Source: Bordetella sp. H567 (GTDB taxonomy: Bacteria; Pseudomonadota; Gammaproteobacteria; Burkholderiales; Burkholderiaceae_B). Taken from it: a DNA stretch of 64,000 bases. The stretch lies in the NCBI RefSeq assembly GCF_001704295.1, contig NZ_CP012334.1:5220084-5284083 (forward strand), written 5' to 3'. The translations under genes were made by a program, and so were the position numbers. This document shows, in pieces, positions 53,166 through 62,039 of this stretch. The notes under the pieces were generated by a model. It ran no database searches. It was given only the letters and a program-made list of their open reading frames with translations, and was not told where the DNA came from. Numbering within the stretch: the stretch's first letter is position 1; each line of letters begins with the position of its first letter.

Positions 53166-54260
53166 ATGCGCGAAATTCTGAATTGCATCGAACGCCCAGT
53201 TGTGGTGTTTTCGAATGGCGTCAATCCGCTGGATGACAAGCCAAGAGAAGGTTACCAACAACGGGTCGCCGCCGTGGATTCATATTTGAGTCCACATTAT
53301 CGCGTATATATAAAGATAAATCCCAATCTCCGATCCGGCGAGAACTTCCGCCAGCTTGGTCTCGCTTGCCTGGAAATTGAAATTGGGCCTGAACCCAGCA
53401 GCATTATCGCCCGGTTGATACAGCGTGCTATTGCAGTTTATTCCCATAGCATTTATCCGCTTCTTCAAACGACAGCGCGGGAATTGGTTTCATTGCGACA
53501 TGCGCCATTCATTGTTGATCTCCATGGCGTCGTCCCGGAAGAAATAGCTTTTTTGGGAGATGCCCCTAAAGCAGGGATCTTTGCCAGCCTGGAATCCTGG
53601 GCGGTCCTGGAGGCGGATGTCCTCGTGCACGTCACCCATCAGATGGCTAACCATTTCATCCGAAAATACCCTTGGCTGAACAACGAGAATATTGTCTGTC
53701 CGATATTCACCGAACCCTCCCATACCGAGCACAGGGGGAGAGCAACCCATAATGCTGTGGTATACGCTGGCGGAGCCCAAGCGTGGCAACAGGTCGATCG
53801 GATCGTGGATGCGGTTAAAGAGTCATTACAGACCTACACGACGACAATATTGACTCACGAACCGGCCGTATTTCGTGAAAAATTTATCGCTGCCGGATGT
53901 CCGGTGGATGGAAAGCGAATTTCAGTCTACGCGGCGCGGCCCGCCGAGGTACGCTCTGTGTATTCGAAGAGCAACTACGGCATTTTGTGTCGCGAAGCTC
54001 ACATAATAAACAAAGTGGCCTGTCCAACCAAACTGATCGAGTATCTGAGTTTCGCCGTCTTGCCAATCATGGGCACACCGCAGGTTGGGGACTTTACTGA
54101 CATGGGAATGTGCTATGCCACCATGGAACAATTCTCGGCTAGCCACTTGCCTACTGGTATCGAGTATTCCGAAATGGTGGCCAATAATTTCATAGTCCTG
54201 CAGCGGCTCGCAGAATTGGCAAACTCCGGGCGCAAGCAACTGCTTGCGCAACTTAGATGA
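53166..54260 (+). CDS. Probable GT-B (GT4-like) glycosyltransferase
   Basis: A 364-residue protein without membrane segments. It shows GT-B features: VFSNGVNPLDDKPREGYQQR near the N-terminus, PFIVDLHGVVPEEIAF (about residues 114-129), AVVYAGGAQAWQQVDRIV at the start of the C-terminal domain, and CPTKLIEYLSFAVLPIMG (about 290-307), which aligns with the donor-binding helix but has a weak EX7E motif. It reads downstream of wecB by 15 bases, so its donor could be the ManNAc-type sugar. Assignment to a GT family is by overall pattern only. Confidence 0.65.
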   Translation: MREILNCIERPVVVFSNGVNPLDDKPREGYQQRVAAVDSYLSPHYRVYIKINPNLRSGENFRQLGLACLEIEIGPEPSSIIARLIQRAIAVYSHSIYPLLQTTARELVSLRHAPFIVDLHGVVPEEIAFLGDAPKAGIFASLESWAVLEADVLVHVTHQMANHFIRKYPWLNNENIVCPIFTEPSHTEHRGRATHNAVVYAGGAQAWQQVDRIVDAVKESLQTYTTTILTHEPAVFREKFIAAGCPVDGKRISVYAARPAEVRSVYSKSNYGILCREAHIINKVACPTKLIEYLSFAVLPIMGTPQVGDFTDMGMCYATMEQFSASHLPTGIEYSEMVANNFIVLQRLAELANSGRKQLLAQLR

Positions 54261-54350
54261 GAAGGCCCGGTTTCCACATCGTGCCTAATGGCAACCAAGA
54301 TATCGATGCTTCTGTAGCGCTCGTCGCTGATTAGCGCATTCTAGTGCGTG

Positions 54351-56831
54351 ATGCCGACCTTAAAGCGCGCCCATCCCGAGAGATATGAATTGAGTGCAAC
54401 TCGGAATATCCGTCCTATCATAACAGCCCTGACGTGGACGCTATTCTGCGTCTTGGCAATGCTCGCGTCCCGCTATTTTTTTCAAGAAACTGTCTGGTTA
54501 TCGCCGCACGAATATGACGGTCCTATCTGGGCACTCGCCGTCATGCTGACAGGAGTGGTTCTTGGCATTCTGGTGCCGCGCAATGCCAACGCAGCATTGT
54601 TGGGCCTCGCACTTGGCTGGCTCGGCCTTGGCGTTGGTTTAGACAAATTGGCCGTCATAGGCGTATGGGCGATCAGCGCGTGGGCGCTCGGAGGTCTGCT
54701 TCTCCGTCGGATACATAAAGACCAAAGCTATTCCGTAGACCACCCATTAGAGGCCTTGGTTGTCGGCGTTGCCTTCTGGATCGCCCTATGGGGCGTCATG
54801 CTCCATTACCAGGTCAACTATCGTGGCCTTTATTGGGGATTGTGCCTACTTCCCCTAGGGAGTCTGGTCCTTGTGCCGGCCACCGGGAGCCGAGAGGCAA
54901 TTGGCGGTCGGCTAACCGCAGCGAACGAGTGGATCCGCGCCATTCCACTGTGGGCGTGGGTCCCGGGTATTGCAATCACTAGCTGGGTGCTGCGATGGAG
55001 CAGCTTCCCAAGCATGGCGTATGACGATCATGCGATGCATCTCCGCATGTGGGCCAACTTCGCATCACAGCACCGCGCAGAGTTGAATCCACTCAACCAG
55101 ATTTGGTCGGTGGCGCCTTTTGCGGCAGATCTACTGCACGGCGCGTTATCTCTCCTGGCGGGCGACGATGTCCGGGGCGCCTTGGATCTGGCATTTGCAC
55201 TGGCCCTTCTGGTGCTGACGATCAACATCTTGCATAAGATTCGCATAGACGTTCGTTGGCAATGGCTCCTGGTCATTCTGTCGGCGAGCACGCCGATGCT
55301 CGGCAATTTGCTGCTTTCCCTACAAACGGAGTTACCGCTGGCTGTAGTGACCCTGGCAGCGGTGTCAATGATCGGTGGTGCGGGGAAGCCGCACGGAAAA
55401 CCCGTCTTTGGCATCCTGGCTTGCGCTAGCCTGTGTGTCGCGATCAAGCTGCCCGGCGCAGTGCTCGCATTGACGTGTATCGTCGCGCTAACGATCCGCG
55501 TAGGAATTCGTAATACGCTAGCGCCTCTTCGCGGGAGTATGCCTGGGCTGGCGACGATGCTGATCTTAGGCTTTGCAGCCTTGCATTCCTACGGTGTGGC
55601 TTGGCGCATCACAGGGAACCCCGTCTTTCCTCTTTACAACGCGGTCTTCCGCTCCCACTTTTTTTCACCTGAAAATTTCACGGACCTCACTTGGACGAAA
55701 GGTTTCTCTCTGTACAGCTATGTGCGGGCATTCTTCGACACATCTAAATACTTCGAATCGGGAGATTATGTCGCCGGATGGCAGTATTTGATATTGCTTC
55801 CCTTCGCCCTAGTTTCACTGGCCTGCCCGGGAGCTCCGCGCCTTTTGCGTCTGGCACTGTTGCCCATGCTCGGTTTCGGTCTCGCGATGTTCGCCGCAAC
55901 TCAATATTGGCGATACCTGTTCCCGGTCATGCCACTCGCCGTTGTGGTCATGGGGTCTCTGTTTGTAGAACAGCGTAGCCGCTGGCGCTTGTTCGCCATG
56001 GCATTGGCTATTGTCTGCATCGGACTCAATCTAGCATTTTTTCGCGGTGTATCGTGGATGATGCGCAACCCCGCGCAGGTGGCTTTTACGTCGGAGGGGC
56101 GGGATCTGCTCACCGGCATGTACGCGCCAGGAGCAAAGCTCACTCAGGAGATTAATAGGATAGCTCCTGGGTCGCGAGTGCTTTACCCAATGAATATCCC
56201 ATCCGGCGCGACGTTGCACGGCGAACCACTATACGTGAACTGGTATGCCCCCGCGCGCATGGCTCGTTTCCTGGCGATCAAGAACGGTACCGATATTGCG
56301 TCGTTCATCGCAGAAGACCGCATCGATTTCATAATCCTTTCCCAAGCAGACGCGGATGCTACGCAAACTCCAGCCGCGTTGATGCGCGAATATATGGCTC
56401 GTTATGGTCGAGCCGTTTATCAGATCGGCGCGTTGACTTTGTATCAGGTCGTCCCAGCACCCATCAGCTACCATGATGCATTCATACTAAAGGCTCCGAC
56501 GCAGACCAGCGCGAGCATGAGTACACCTAGGGATGACGCTATTTTGGCAACGACGCAGCCCAAGGCGTTTGAGGCGTTTACCACGGCTGGCGCCGACCAA
56601 GCCAGGTACTCAGTACGCTTACGCTGCGCCAGTGATAACGGAGACCTTATCGCTCAGATTAACTGGGATGTGGGGCTGCCGTACTATCGACTGATCGCCT
56701 GTCACAGCGGAACAACATCTTTTTCTGAAGCCGTGAAGATTCCCTTTGGTGCGAAGCACGGGCGACCTATCATCAGTGTTCGAGACGGATCCTCGATAGC
56801 GGTGGAAGAGCTGCAAATAGACCTTGATTGA
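54351..56831 (+). CDS. Large polytopic membrane protein, GT-C-like
   Basis: An 826-residue protein. About 12 to 14 hydrophobic helices span residues 22-570, then a soluble domain of about 250 residues. AYDDHAMHLRMWANF in a periplasmic loop (about residues 223-237) carries the acidic and histidine residues expected of GT-C enzymes, and GNPVFPLYNAVFRSHFFSPENFTDL resembles the loop seen in uncharacterised membrane glycosyltransferases. It may polymerise or modify the polysaccharide in the periplasm. The start is uncertain: ATG at 54351, or a TTG about 12 codons later; no strong ribosome-binding site is seen. A 90-base gap precedes it. Confidence 0.65.
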   Translation: MPTLKRAHPERYELSATRNIRPIITALTWTLFCVLAMLASRYFFQETVWLSPHEYDGPIWALAVMLTGVVLGILVPRNANAALLGLALGWLGLGVGLDKLAVIGVWAISAWALGGLLLRRIHKDQSYSVDHPLEALVVGVAFWIALWGVMLHYQVNYRGLYWGLCLLPLGSLVLVPATGSREAIGGRLTAANEWIRAIPLWAWVPGIAITSWVLRWSSFPSMAYDDHAMHLRMWANFASQHRAELNPLNQIWSVAPFAADLLHGALSLLAGDDVRGALDLAFALALLVLTINILHKIRIDVRWQWLLVILSASTPMLGNLLLSLQTELPLAVVTLAAVSMIGGAGKPHGKPVFGILACASLCVAIKLPGAVLALTCIVALTIRVGIRNTLAPLRGSMPGLATMLILGFAALHSYGVAWRITGNPVFPLYNAVFRSHFFSPENFTDLTWTKGFSLYSYVRAFFDTSKYFESGDYVAGWQYLILLPFALVSLACPGAPRLLRLALLPMLGFGLAMFAATQYWRYLFPVMPLAVVVMGSLFVEQRSRWRLFAMALAIVCIGLNLAFFRGVSWMMRNPAQVAFTSEGRDLLTGMYAPGAKLTQEINRIAPGSRVLYPMNIPSGATLHGEPLYVNWYAPARMARFLAIKNGTDIASFIAEDRIDFIILSQADADATQTPAALMREYMARYGRAVYQIGALTLYQVVPAPISYHDAFILKAPTQTSASMSTPRDDAILATTQPKAFEAFTTAGADQARYSVRLRCASDNGDLIAQINWDVGLPYYRLIACHSGTTSFSEAVKIPFGAKHGRPIISVRDGSSIAVEELQIDLD

Positions 56832-57176
56832 CAATCGGCCCCTGCCAAGCAGCGCCTTCAGTTCTGCCCGGAGCGCAGTCCAAATGCGCTTCCGCCGTGC
56901 CACATATGCCAGTATTCGAATTTCGCCTGGGCGGTAACTATCTCTAGCTCCGGCATGCACGCCCGCCGCATCTAGTGGTATCCTGAAACACACCGAATTA
57001 TCGGGGCATCCCACTCGTCACGCCCCAAGGAAAGTTCGATACACCAGCATCGGGTTTTTGCCGCGAACGAGCACCGTCACGCCAAGCTACGATGGGGTCA
57101 AGGAAAGGCGACTCGGCGTCCCCGGACAGGTAGAGGCAGTCTCCGTTGAGGCATCGACAATTTATTCATCCATCCC
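56832..57176. other. 345-base gene-poor spacer
   Basis: No convincing ORF or repeat is seen in either direction. The composition is mixed, and no RNA gene was recognised. It separates the large membrane protein gene from the GNAT gene and probably holds the promoter of the latter, in the AT-richer end just before 57177 (TTGAGGCATCGACAATTTATTC). Confidence 0.4.
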
Positions 57177-58106
57177 ATGACTGATAAATTCTCGCCACTC
57201 ACAGACCAACAAAAACTTTTGAATGTTGTATTTCCCGACAGTGGCTTCTCCTACGATTATCTCAAGTGGCTATACAGAGATGCTCCGGACGGAAACGACA
57301 TTTCAAGCGATTATCGGGAAGCTGAAGAGTTGTTAGGCCACTACACGATTCTCCCGCAACGATGGTACTTTGGCTCAGAGACTAAATATCTGGCCCTGTC
57401 GCTCAATACGGCCGTTCACGAAAGAGCTCGCGGGAAAGGTATGTTCACGCGGTTGGCAGAAGAGTCCTACGCTGCCGCGGCAACCATGGGAGTTCAGGCA
57501 GTCATCGGTGTAGCGAACGCCAACTCGACGCCGGGGTTCCTCCGACGGCTGAAATTTAAACTTATTGATCCTCTACCCGTCGTCGCGGGCGTCGCTCTAC
57601 CTGCCCTCTGGAACGAGGGTGCGAGCCATGCAGTGACCCCCGAATTCCTGGATAGCACGCAATTCAAAACGATCGCGTCGTGTATTGAGCAAGCTAGCGC
57701 GGGAAGCGGCGTGTCACAGGCCTGGACACTCGAGAAGTTGAAATGGCGACTCGCCAGTCCTCGAAGCAGTTACGCCCTGCACACGAATTCCAACGGAACC
57801 TTGATTACGACCACTGCACGTGCAGCAGGGTGCCGCACGATTGTGGCCTTGAAGTTTTTTGCCCATTCTCCGACAGTCCAGGTCGACGGTGGTGGCCTGC
57901 TGCGCAAGGCGGCAGGATTCCATCGAAGTCCAATTTTCATATACTGCGGATTTAACGGAAGAGCGGTTGTACGAGGCCTCCCGTTGCCACGCCGATTTCT
58001 TCCTTCACCCTTGAACCTGATCTACCGAAGGCTGGATGATTCCATGCCTAAGCCGGACGAGGTCAAGTTTGACACTTTCGAGTTTCTCGATTTCGATGCA
58101 TATTGA
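57177..58106 (+). CDS. GNAT-fold acyltransferase-like protein of the polysaccharide locus
   Basis: A 309-residue protein with an N-terminal GNAT domain (about residues 10-130): YLKWLYRDAPDGND, HYTILPQRWYFGSETKYLALSLNTAVHERARGKGMFTRLAEESYAAAATMGVQAVIGVANANSTPGFLRRLKFKLIDPLPV. The acyl-CoA loop RARGKGMFTRL and the NANSTPGF helix are typical. The C-terminal half is a second, more divergent GNAT-like region. Proteins of this type in glycan loci probably acylate an amino sugar. It is 35 bases before the deacetylase gene. Confidence 0.72.
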   Translation: MTDKFSPLTDQQKLLNVVFPDSGFSYDYLKWLYRDAPDGNDISSDYREAEELLGHYTILPQRWYFGSETKYLALSLNTAVHERARGKGMFTRLAEESYAAAATMGVQAVIGVANANSTPGFLRRLKFKLIDPLPVVAGVALPALWNEGASHAVTPEFLDSTQFKTIASCIEQASAGSGVSQAWTLEKLKWRLASPRSSYALHTNSNGTLITTTARAAGCRTIVALKFFAHSPTVQVDGGGLLRKAAGFHRSPIFIYCGFNGRAVVRGLPLPRRFLPSPLNLIYRRLDDSMPKPDEVKFDTFEFLDFDAY

Positions 58107-58141
58107 AATGGGACTCTCGGAAGCGACCAGAAAATTAAAAG

Positions 58142-58996
58142 ATGGATACAAAGCGGGTATTGTTTACCTTAGATCTGGAAGATCATCTTGCTTGCTACGA
58201 CGGATCGAGTAGGTATCCTGGGGTGACGCGCCAAGTCATGAACACACTTGCCGATCGGAATATCAAGGGCACAGTGTTCACTGTTGGCCGGATAGCGGAA
58301 AGCGAGCCGGGGTTGTTGCGCGAAATAGCCGATATGGGGCATGAAATCGCCTGCCATAGCTTCGACCATTTGCCTCTCGACAAACAGTCTCCAGCGCAGC
58401 TGCGGGAAAATACCAAACGCGCGAAAAAAATTTTGGAGGACTGTGTAGGCCAAGAGGTTGTAGGATTCCGTGCGCCAGTTTTTTCGCTCGTCAAACATAC
58501 GCAGTGGTTCGTTGATGACCTGAAGGAAATGGGATTCTCCTATTCTTCCAGCGTGATGCCGGCGCGTACGCCACTGTACGGATTTCCGGGTGCACCACAA
58601 AAGCCTTTCAAATGGCAGAACGGCCTAATCGAGCTGCCTTGCCCAGTAGGAAGACTCGGAAGTCTAACTTTACCCTATCTGGGTGGGTTCTATCTAAGAT
58701 ACCTGCCGGGCGCAATTATTCAGAAATTGCTACGCCAATCGTCCGAGGCTTCATGCCTGTGGACGTATTGTCACCCTTACGATTTCGACGTCGATGAGCC
58801 CTTCGCGCGAATTTCCGGCGCTTCGTTGTGGGTTAGTTTGCTATTGTGGCTCAACCGACGCAGCGCCATGAACAGGATGCTGAGCGTAGTGGGAGGGGGG
58901 GGTGGTATGACGCTCGCCTCGTGGGTGAGCGAATTTCAGGAAACGCTACCAACCCACGCTTCTATGACGCCCCCGGACGGTAAGGAAGTGGTGTAA
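58142..58996 (+). CDS. Polysaccharide deacetylase (NodB fold, CE4)
   Basis: A 284-residue deacetylase. Metal- and base-forming motifs are LDLEDH (D11, E13, D14), HSFDH (H72, H76) in GHEIACHSFDHLPL, and GFRAPVFSL (about residues 117-125). The C-terminal part has CHPYDFDVDEP, which resembles the DUF3473-type deacetylases of exopolysaccharide (Xrt-linked) loci. It lacks a signal peptide, so it likely acts on a cytosolic lipid-linked amino sugar. With the preceding acyltransferase gene it would allow replacement of an N-acetyl group by another acyl group. Confidence 0.85.
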   Translation: MDTKRVLFTLDLEDHLACYDGSSRYPGVTRQVMNTLADRNIKGTVFTVGRIAESEPGLLREIADMGHEIACHSFDHLPLDKQSPAQLRENTKRAKKILEDCVGQEVVGFRAPVFSLVKHTQWFVDDLKEMGFSYSSSVMPARTPLYGFPGAPQKPFKWQNGLIELPCPVGRLGSLTLPYLGGFYLRYLPGAIIQKLLRQSSEASCLWTYCHPYDFDVDEPFARISGASLWVSLLLWLNRRSAMNRMLSVVGGGGGMTLASWVSEFQETLPTHASMTPPDGKEVV

Positions 58997-59428
58997 CGGG
59001 GCCAATACGGCCGCGAAAATTTCACCGCTTCTCAGCTTTATCATGACCGTCGCGGCGGGCTAATGGATCCCCTCCGCTCGTCGCCGTGGCAGCGACCGAT
59101 AACAGCCAAGTCTTAATACAAATTATTTACCTGCTGCGCTGGCGCCAGAAGCGGTGCTTCGATATTGTTACGTCGATAGGAATTATCGGGAAGCAGTGTC
59201 TCGAGCACGCGCCGGTGGGCCGACCACTCGACATCGACTTTGCCCTTTGAATACGGGCTGCTTCGCTGAAAGTCCCAACATTGTGGGTTTTGAAGAAAGT
59301 CGGGCAAGCTGGCGGTCGAGGGCGTTGTTAACAGCACAGGCGGTATGCCCTTAGGCCGCCGTACGTTAAAATTCCGAAGCCGGGGCCTGTAGAATGAGCC
59401 GGAGACGTGGTACTTGAGGAGTTTAAGA
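58997..59428. other. 432-base gene-poor spacer
   Basis: Two short overlapping ORFs on opposite strands occur here, but neither has a recognisable family or ribosome-binding site, and both run into flanking coding DNA or stop early. A GC-rich inverted repeat, GGCGGTATGCCCTTAGGCCGCC, lies near 59340-59361. The spacer may be a decayed gene region; I cannot name it. Confidence 0.4.
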
Positions 59429-61996
59429 TTGTTTAACCGCTTTGGCCAAATTGCAACACGGGGATGGAACGCGCTCCGGCTTGTCCCGCGTGCCATAGAA
59501 GTCGGCGGCGGTTTGTCGGGTGCCGTCGCCAAAGCGATGCGGCTTTATAAACGCGAAGGGATCAGCGGCCTCAAACGCGGTTTGCGGCTTGTAGGGCGAT
59601 CTAATACCCCGTTATCGCTGGACCACTATCGTGGGGCCGGTATGGATACTCCCGTTTCCACGCCCGCTGCGTCGATCTTGAGGCGACGCATTCTCCTCAT
59701 AGCGGAGCTCAGCATCCCACAATGCACAAAATATCGGGTGATGCAAAAACGGGACATGCTACACAACCTAGGAGTCGAGTGTACAGTACTAAACTGGAAT
59801 GACACTCGCTCATGCCTTAACGCACTCGCGACCCATTCTTGCGTTATTTTCTATCGCGTTCCCGGATTTGGGTCGGTCCTGCAGTTGATAAAAGAAGCGA
59901 GGCGACTGGGCCTACATACGGTGTGGGAAGTTGATGACCTGATCTTCGACCGCGATCTGCTCGCGGCAGCCAAGTCGCTTACGCATTTGGACCAAGATGT
60001 CCATGCCGGTCTACTGCGTGGCGCGTCGCTCTATCGGTCAGCGATGCTCGCTTGTGATGCTGGCATTGCGTCGACTCATGGCCTGCGTCAGTCCATGCTC
60101 GACGCGGGCATGCCGACAGTCCATGTTATCGAAAATGCGTTGGACCAGGCGACGCTCACGGCCGCAGCAATTGCCAACGGAAAAGCCCGCGTCGATGACG
60201 GGGTCGTCAGGATCGTGTACGGCTCGGGGACGAGCACCCATAACCTCGACTTCGAGGAGGCCGCAACTGCGCTTTTGCGCGTGCTCGGGCGCTATGAGAA
60301 TGTCAAGCTTCGTCTAATCGGTCTCCTCGACCTTTCGCCTGCGTTCTCGAGATATGAGTCCCAGATAGAGCGTGTTCCATTGTGCGACTACGACGAATAC
60401 TTGCAGTATTTGGCGGCGTCCGATATCAATATCGCACCTCTTGAACCGGGTCAATTCAATGACGCCAAGAGCAATATCAAGTACCTTGAGGCTTCTTCCG
60501 TAAAGGTGACATCGATATGCTCACCCCGCTCGGCCTTCAAGACCGCGATCCGGTCGGGAGAGAACGGCATCTTGTGTGAGGGGGCGGAAGAGTGGACGTC
60601 GGCCTTGAGCCGGCTGATCGAAAGCAAAGCCCTTCGGCGCGAGATGGGAGAAGCAGCTTACGAACATGTAATGAAGGCATATTCGCCGGAATACATTGCG
60701 AAGCGACAGCTCGCGCCTGTGATCCATCCGGCGGCGAATAAAGCCCGGCTTCGCGTTCTAGCTGTGAATGTGTATTACAGCCCACGCGCTTTCGGTGGTG
60801 CGACCATAGTTGCCGAAGAGGTCAACAAGCAACTGGTCCAGCACCACAATACGGACGTCTACGTCTTCACCACCTTGGCTCTCGATGCCGCTCCTCCGTA
60901 CTCGATGCGCCGATACGAAGCCGACGGCATACCAGTATTCGGGGTCGCCCTACCTCTCGGCATGGACGAGACAACGGCTTTCGAAAATCCGCAGGCTGCC
61001 GCCTCTTTCGCCGCTGTGCTAGATGCTGTGCGGCCGGATGTCGTCCACTTTCATTGCCTGCAGAATATGGGCGTGACTCTTGCTGACCTTTGCAATGAAC
61101 ACCGCATTCCTTATGTAGTGACCTTGCATGACGCTTGGTGGTTGTGCGGGCGCCAATTTATGGTGACACGGCAGGGGACACCGTGCCGACAGACAAATAT
61201 AGATCTGGACGTTTGTGCGGCTTGTGTCGATAACGCGAGCCTCAACCGCTATCGGCAGTACATCCTGGATCGTGCTTTGCGGGGCGCGGCGGCACTGCTG
61301 GCACCCAGTTCCTATTTTGCTGAGTTCTACAAAGCGAACGGCAAACCGCAAGACAGGATTTTGGTAAACAAAAATGGCATCAAGCCGCCACGGACGACGA
61401 CGAAGGTGAAGCGGGACGGTCCGTTACGATTTGCTTATGTAGGCGGCAATGTAGCGCTGAAAGGCGTAGAGCTGGTCCGTGGAGCGTTCAGAGAACTGTC
61501 CGACCGCAATATTGCGCTGACCGTCGTAGACAATGCCCTGAACCTTGGTATGAAGTCTTATCCTACCAATTATTTTTCCGCCATCCCGGGTGCCGCTATC
61601 GTCCCTGCCTACAACCAAGACACTATCGACGACTTTTTCGAGGGCGTCGATGTTTTGCTTTTCCCGACGCAAGCAAAAGAAAGCTTCGGGTTGGTCGTGC
61701 GGGAGGCGCTCGTGCGGAATGTGTGGGTTATCACGACTGACGCGGGTGGGGCCGTTGAAGATATCCTGCCCGGCCGCAATGGATTGATCATTCCACTCAA
61801 AGCGACGGTCAAGGATCTGTGCACGGCCATACTGCAGACTGCGGCGTACTACGATGAAATTCCCGCGGGGTCCCTCATCCGGTTGGAGCAAGGTAAGATC
61901 ACGACATTCGAAGACCAGGCGGCGCAGCTCGCTCCGCTGTACCGCCAGATTGTTTCAGAAGCGGCCGGAACGGCTCGGATGGAGCCGGAGGCATGA
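59429..61996 (+). CDS. Tandem GT4-type glycosyltransferase (two GT-B domains)
   Basis: An 855-residue chain with two glycosyltransferase domains. The first (about residues 80-435) includes RVPGFGSVLQLIKEARRLG, WEVDDLIFD, VRIVYGSGTSTHNLDFEEA and FNDAKSNIKYLEAS. The second (about 440-845) begins RLRVLAVNVYYSPRAFGGATIVAEEV and has HFHCLQNMG, TLHDAWWLCGRQF, YVGGNVALKGVELV and FPTQAKESFGLVVREAL, with an intact EX7E. The second domain is a normal retaining GT4; the first is more divergent. The start is TTG at 59429, seven bases after GAGGAG; an in-frame TTG at 59414 lies before that site and is less likely. It ends 43 bases before the convergent DUF2142 gene. Confidence 0.85.
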   Translation: MFNRFGQIATRGWNALRLVPRAIEVGGGLSGAVAKAMRLYKREGISGLKRGLRLVGRSNTPLSLDHYRGAGMDTPVSTPAASILRRRILLIAELSIPQCTKYRVMQKRDMLHNLGVECTVLNWNDTRSCLNALATHSCVIFYRVPGFGSVLQLIKEARRLGLHTVWEVDDLIFDRDLLAAAKSLTHLDQDVHAGLLRGASLYRSAMLACDAGIASTHGLRQSMLDAGMPTVHVIENALDQATLTAAAIANGKARVDDGVVRIVYGSGTSTHNLDFEEAATALLRVLGRYENVKLRLIGLLDLSPAFSRYESQIERVPLCDYDEYLQYLAASDINIAPLEPGQFNDAKSNIKYLEASSVKVTSICSPRSAFKTAIRSGENGILCEGAEEWTSALSRLIESKALRREMGEAAYEHVMKAYSPEYIAKRQLAPVIHPAANKARLRVLAVNVYYSPRAFGGATIVAEEVNKQLVQHHNTDVYVFTTLALDAAPPYSMRRYEADGIPVFGVALPLGMDETTAFENPQAAASFAAVLDAVRPDVVHFHCLQNMGVTLADLCNEHRIPYVVTLHDAWWLCGRQFMVTRQGTPCRQTNIDLDVCAACVDNASLNRYRQYILDRALRGAAALLAPSSYFAEFYKANGKPQDRILVNKNGIKPPRTTTKVKRDGPLRFAYVGGNVALKGVELVRGAFRELSDRNIALTVVDNALNLGMKSYPTNYFSAIPGAAIVPAYNQDTIDDFFEGVDVLLFPTQAKESFGLVVREALVRNVWVITTDAGGAVEDILPGRNGLIIPLKATVKDLCTAILQTAAYYDEIPAGSLIRLEQGKITTFEDQAAQLAPLYRQIVSEAAGTARMEPEA

Positions 61997-62039
61997 ACCC
62001 CTGCCCAATGGCCCCTCAGGGGTACACCAACGTCCGCCT

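Noticed and set aside
59113-59532. A 139-codon minus-strand ORF before the tandem GT4 gene
   Set aside because: Overlaps the start of that gene, lacks a recognisable domain and ribosome site; possibly gene debris but unsupported.
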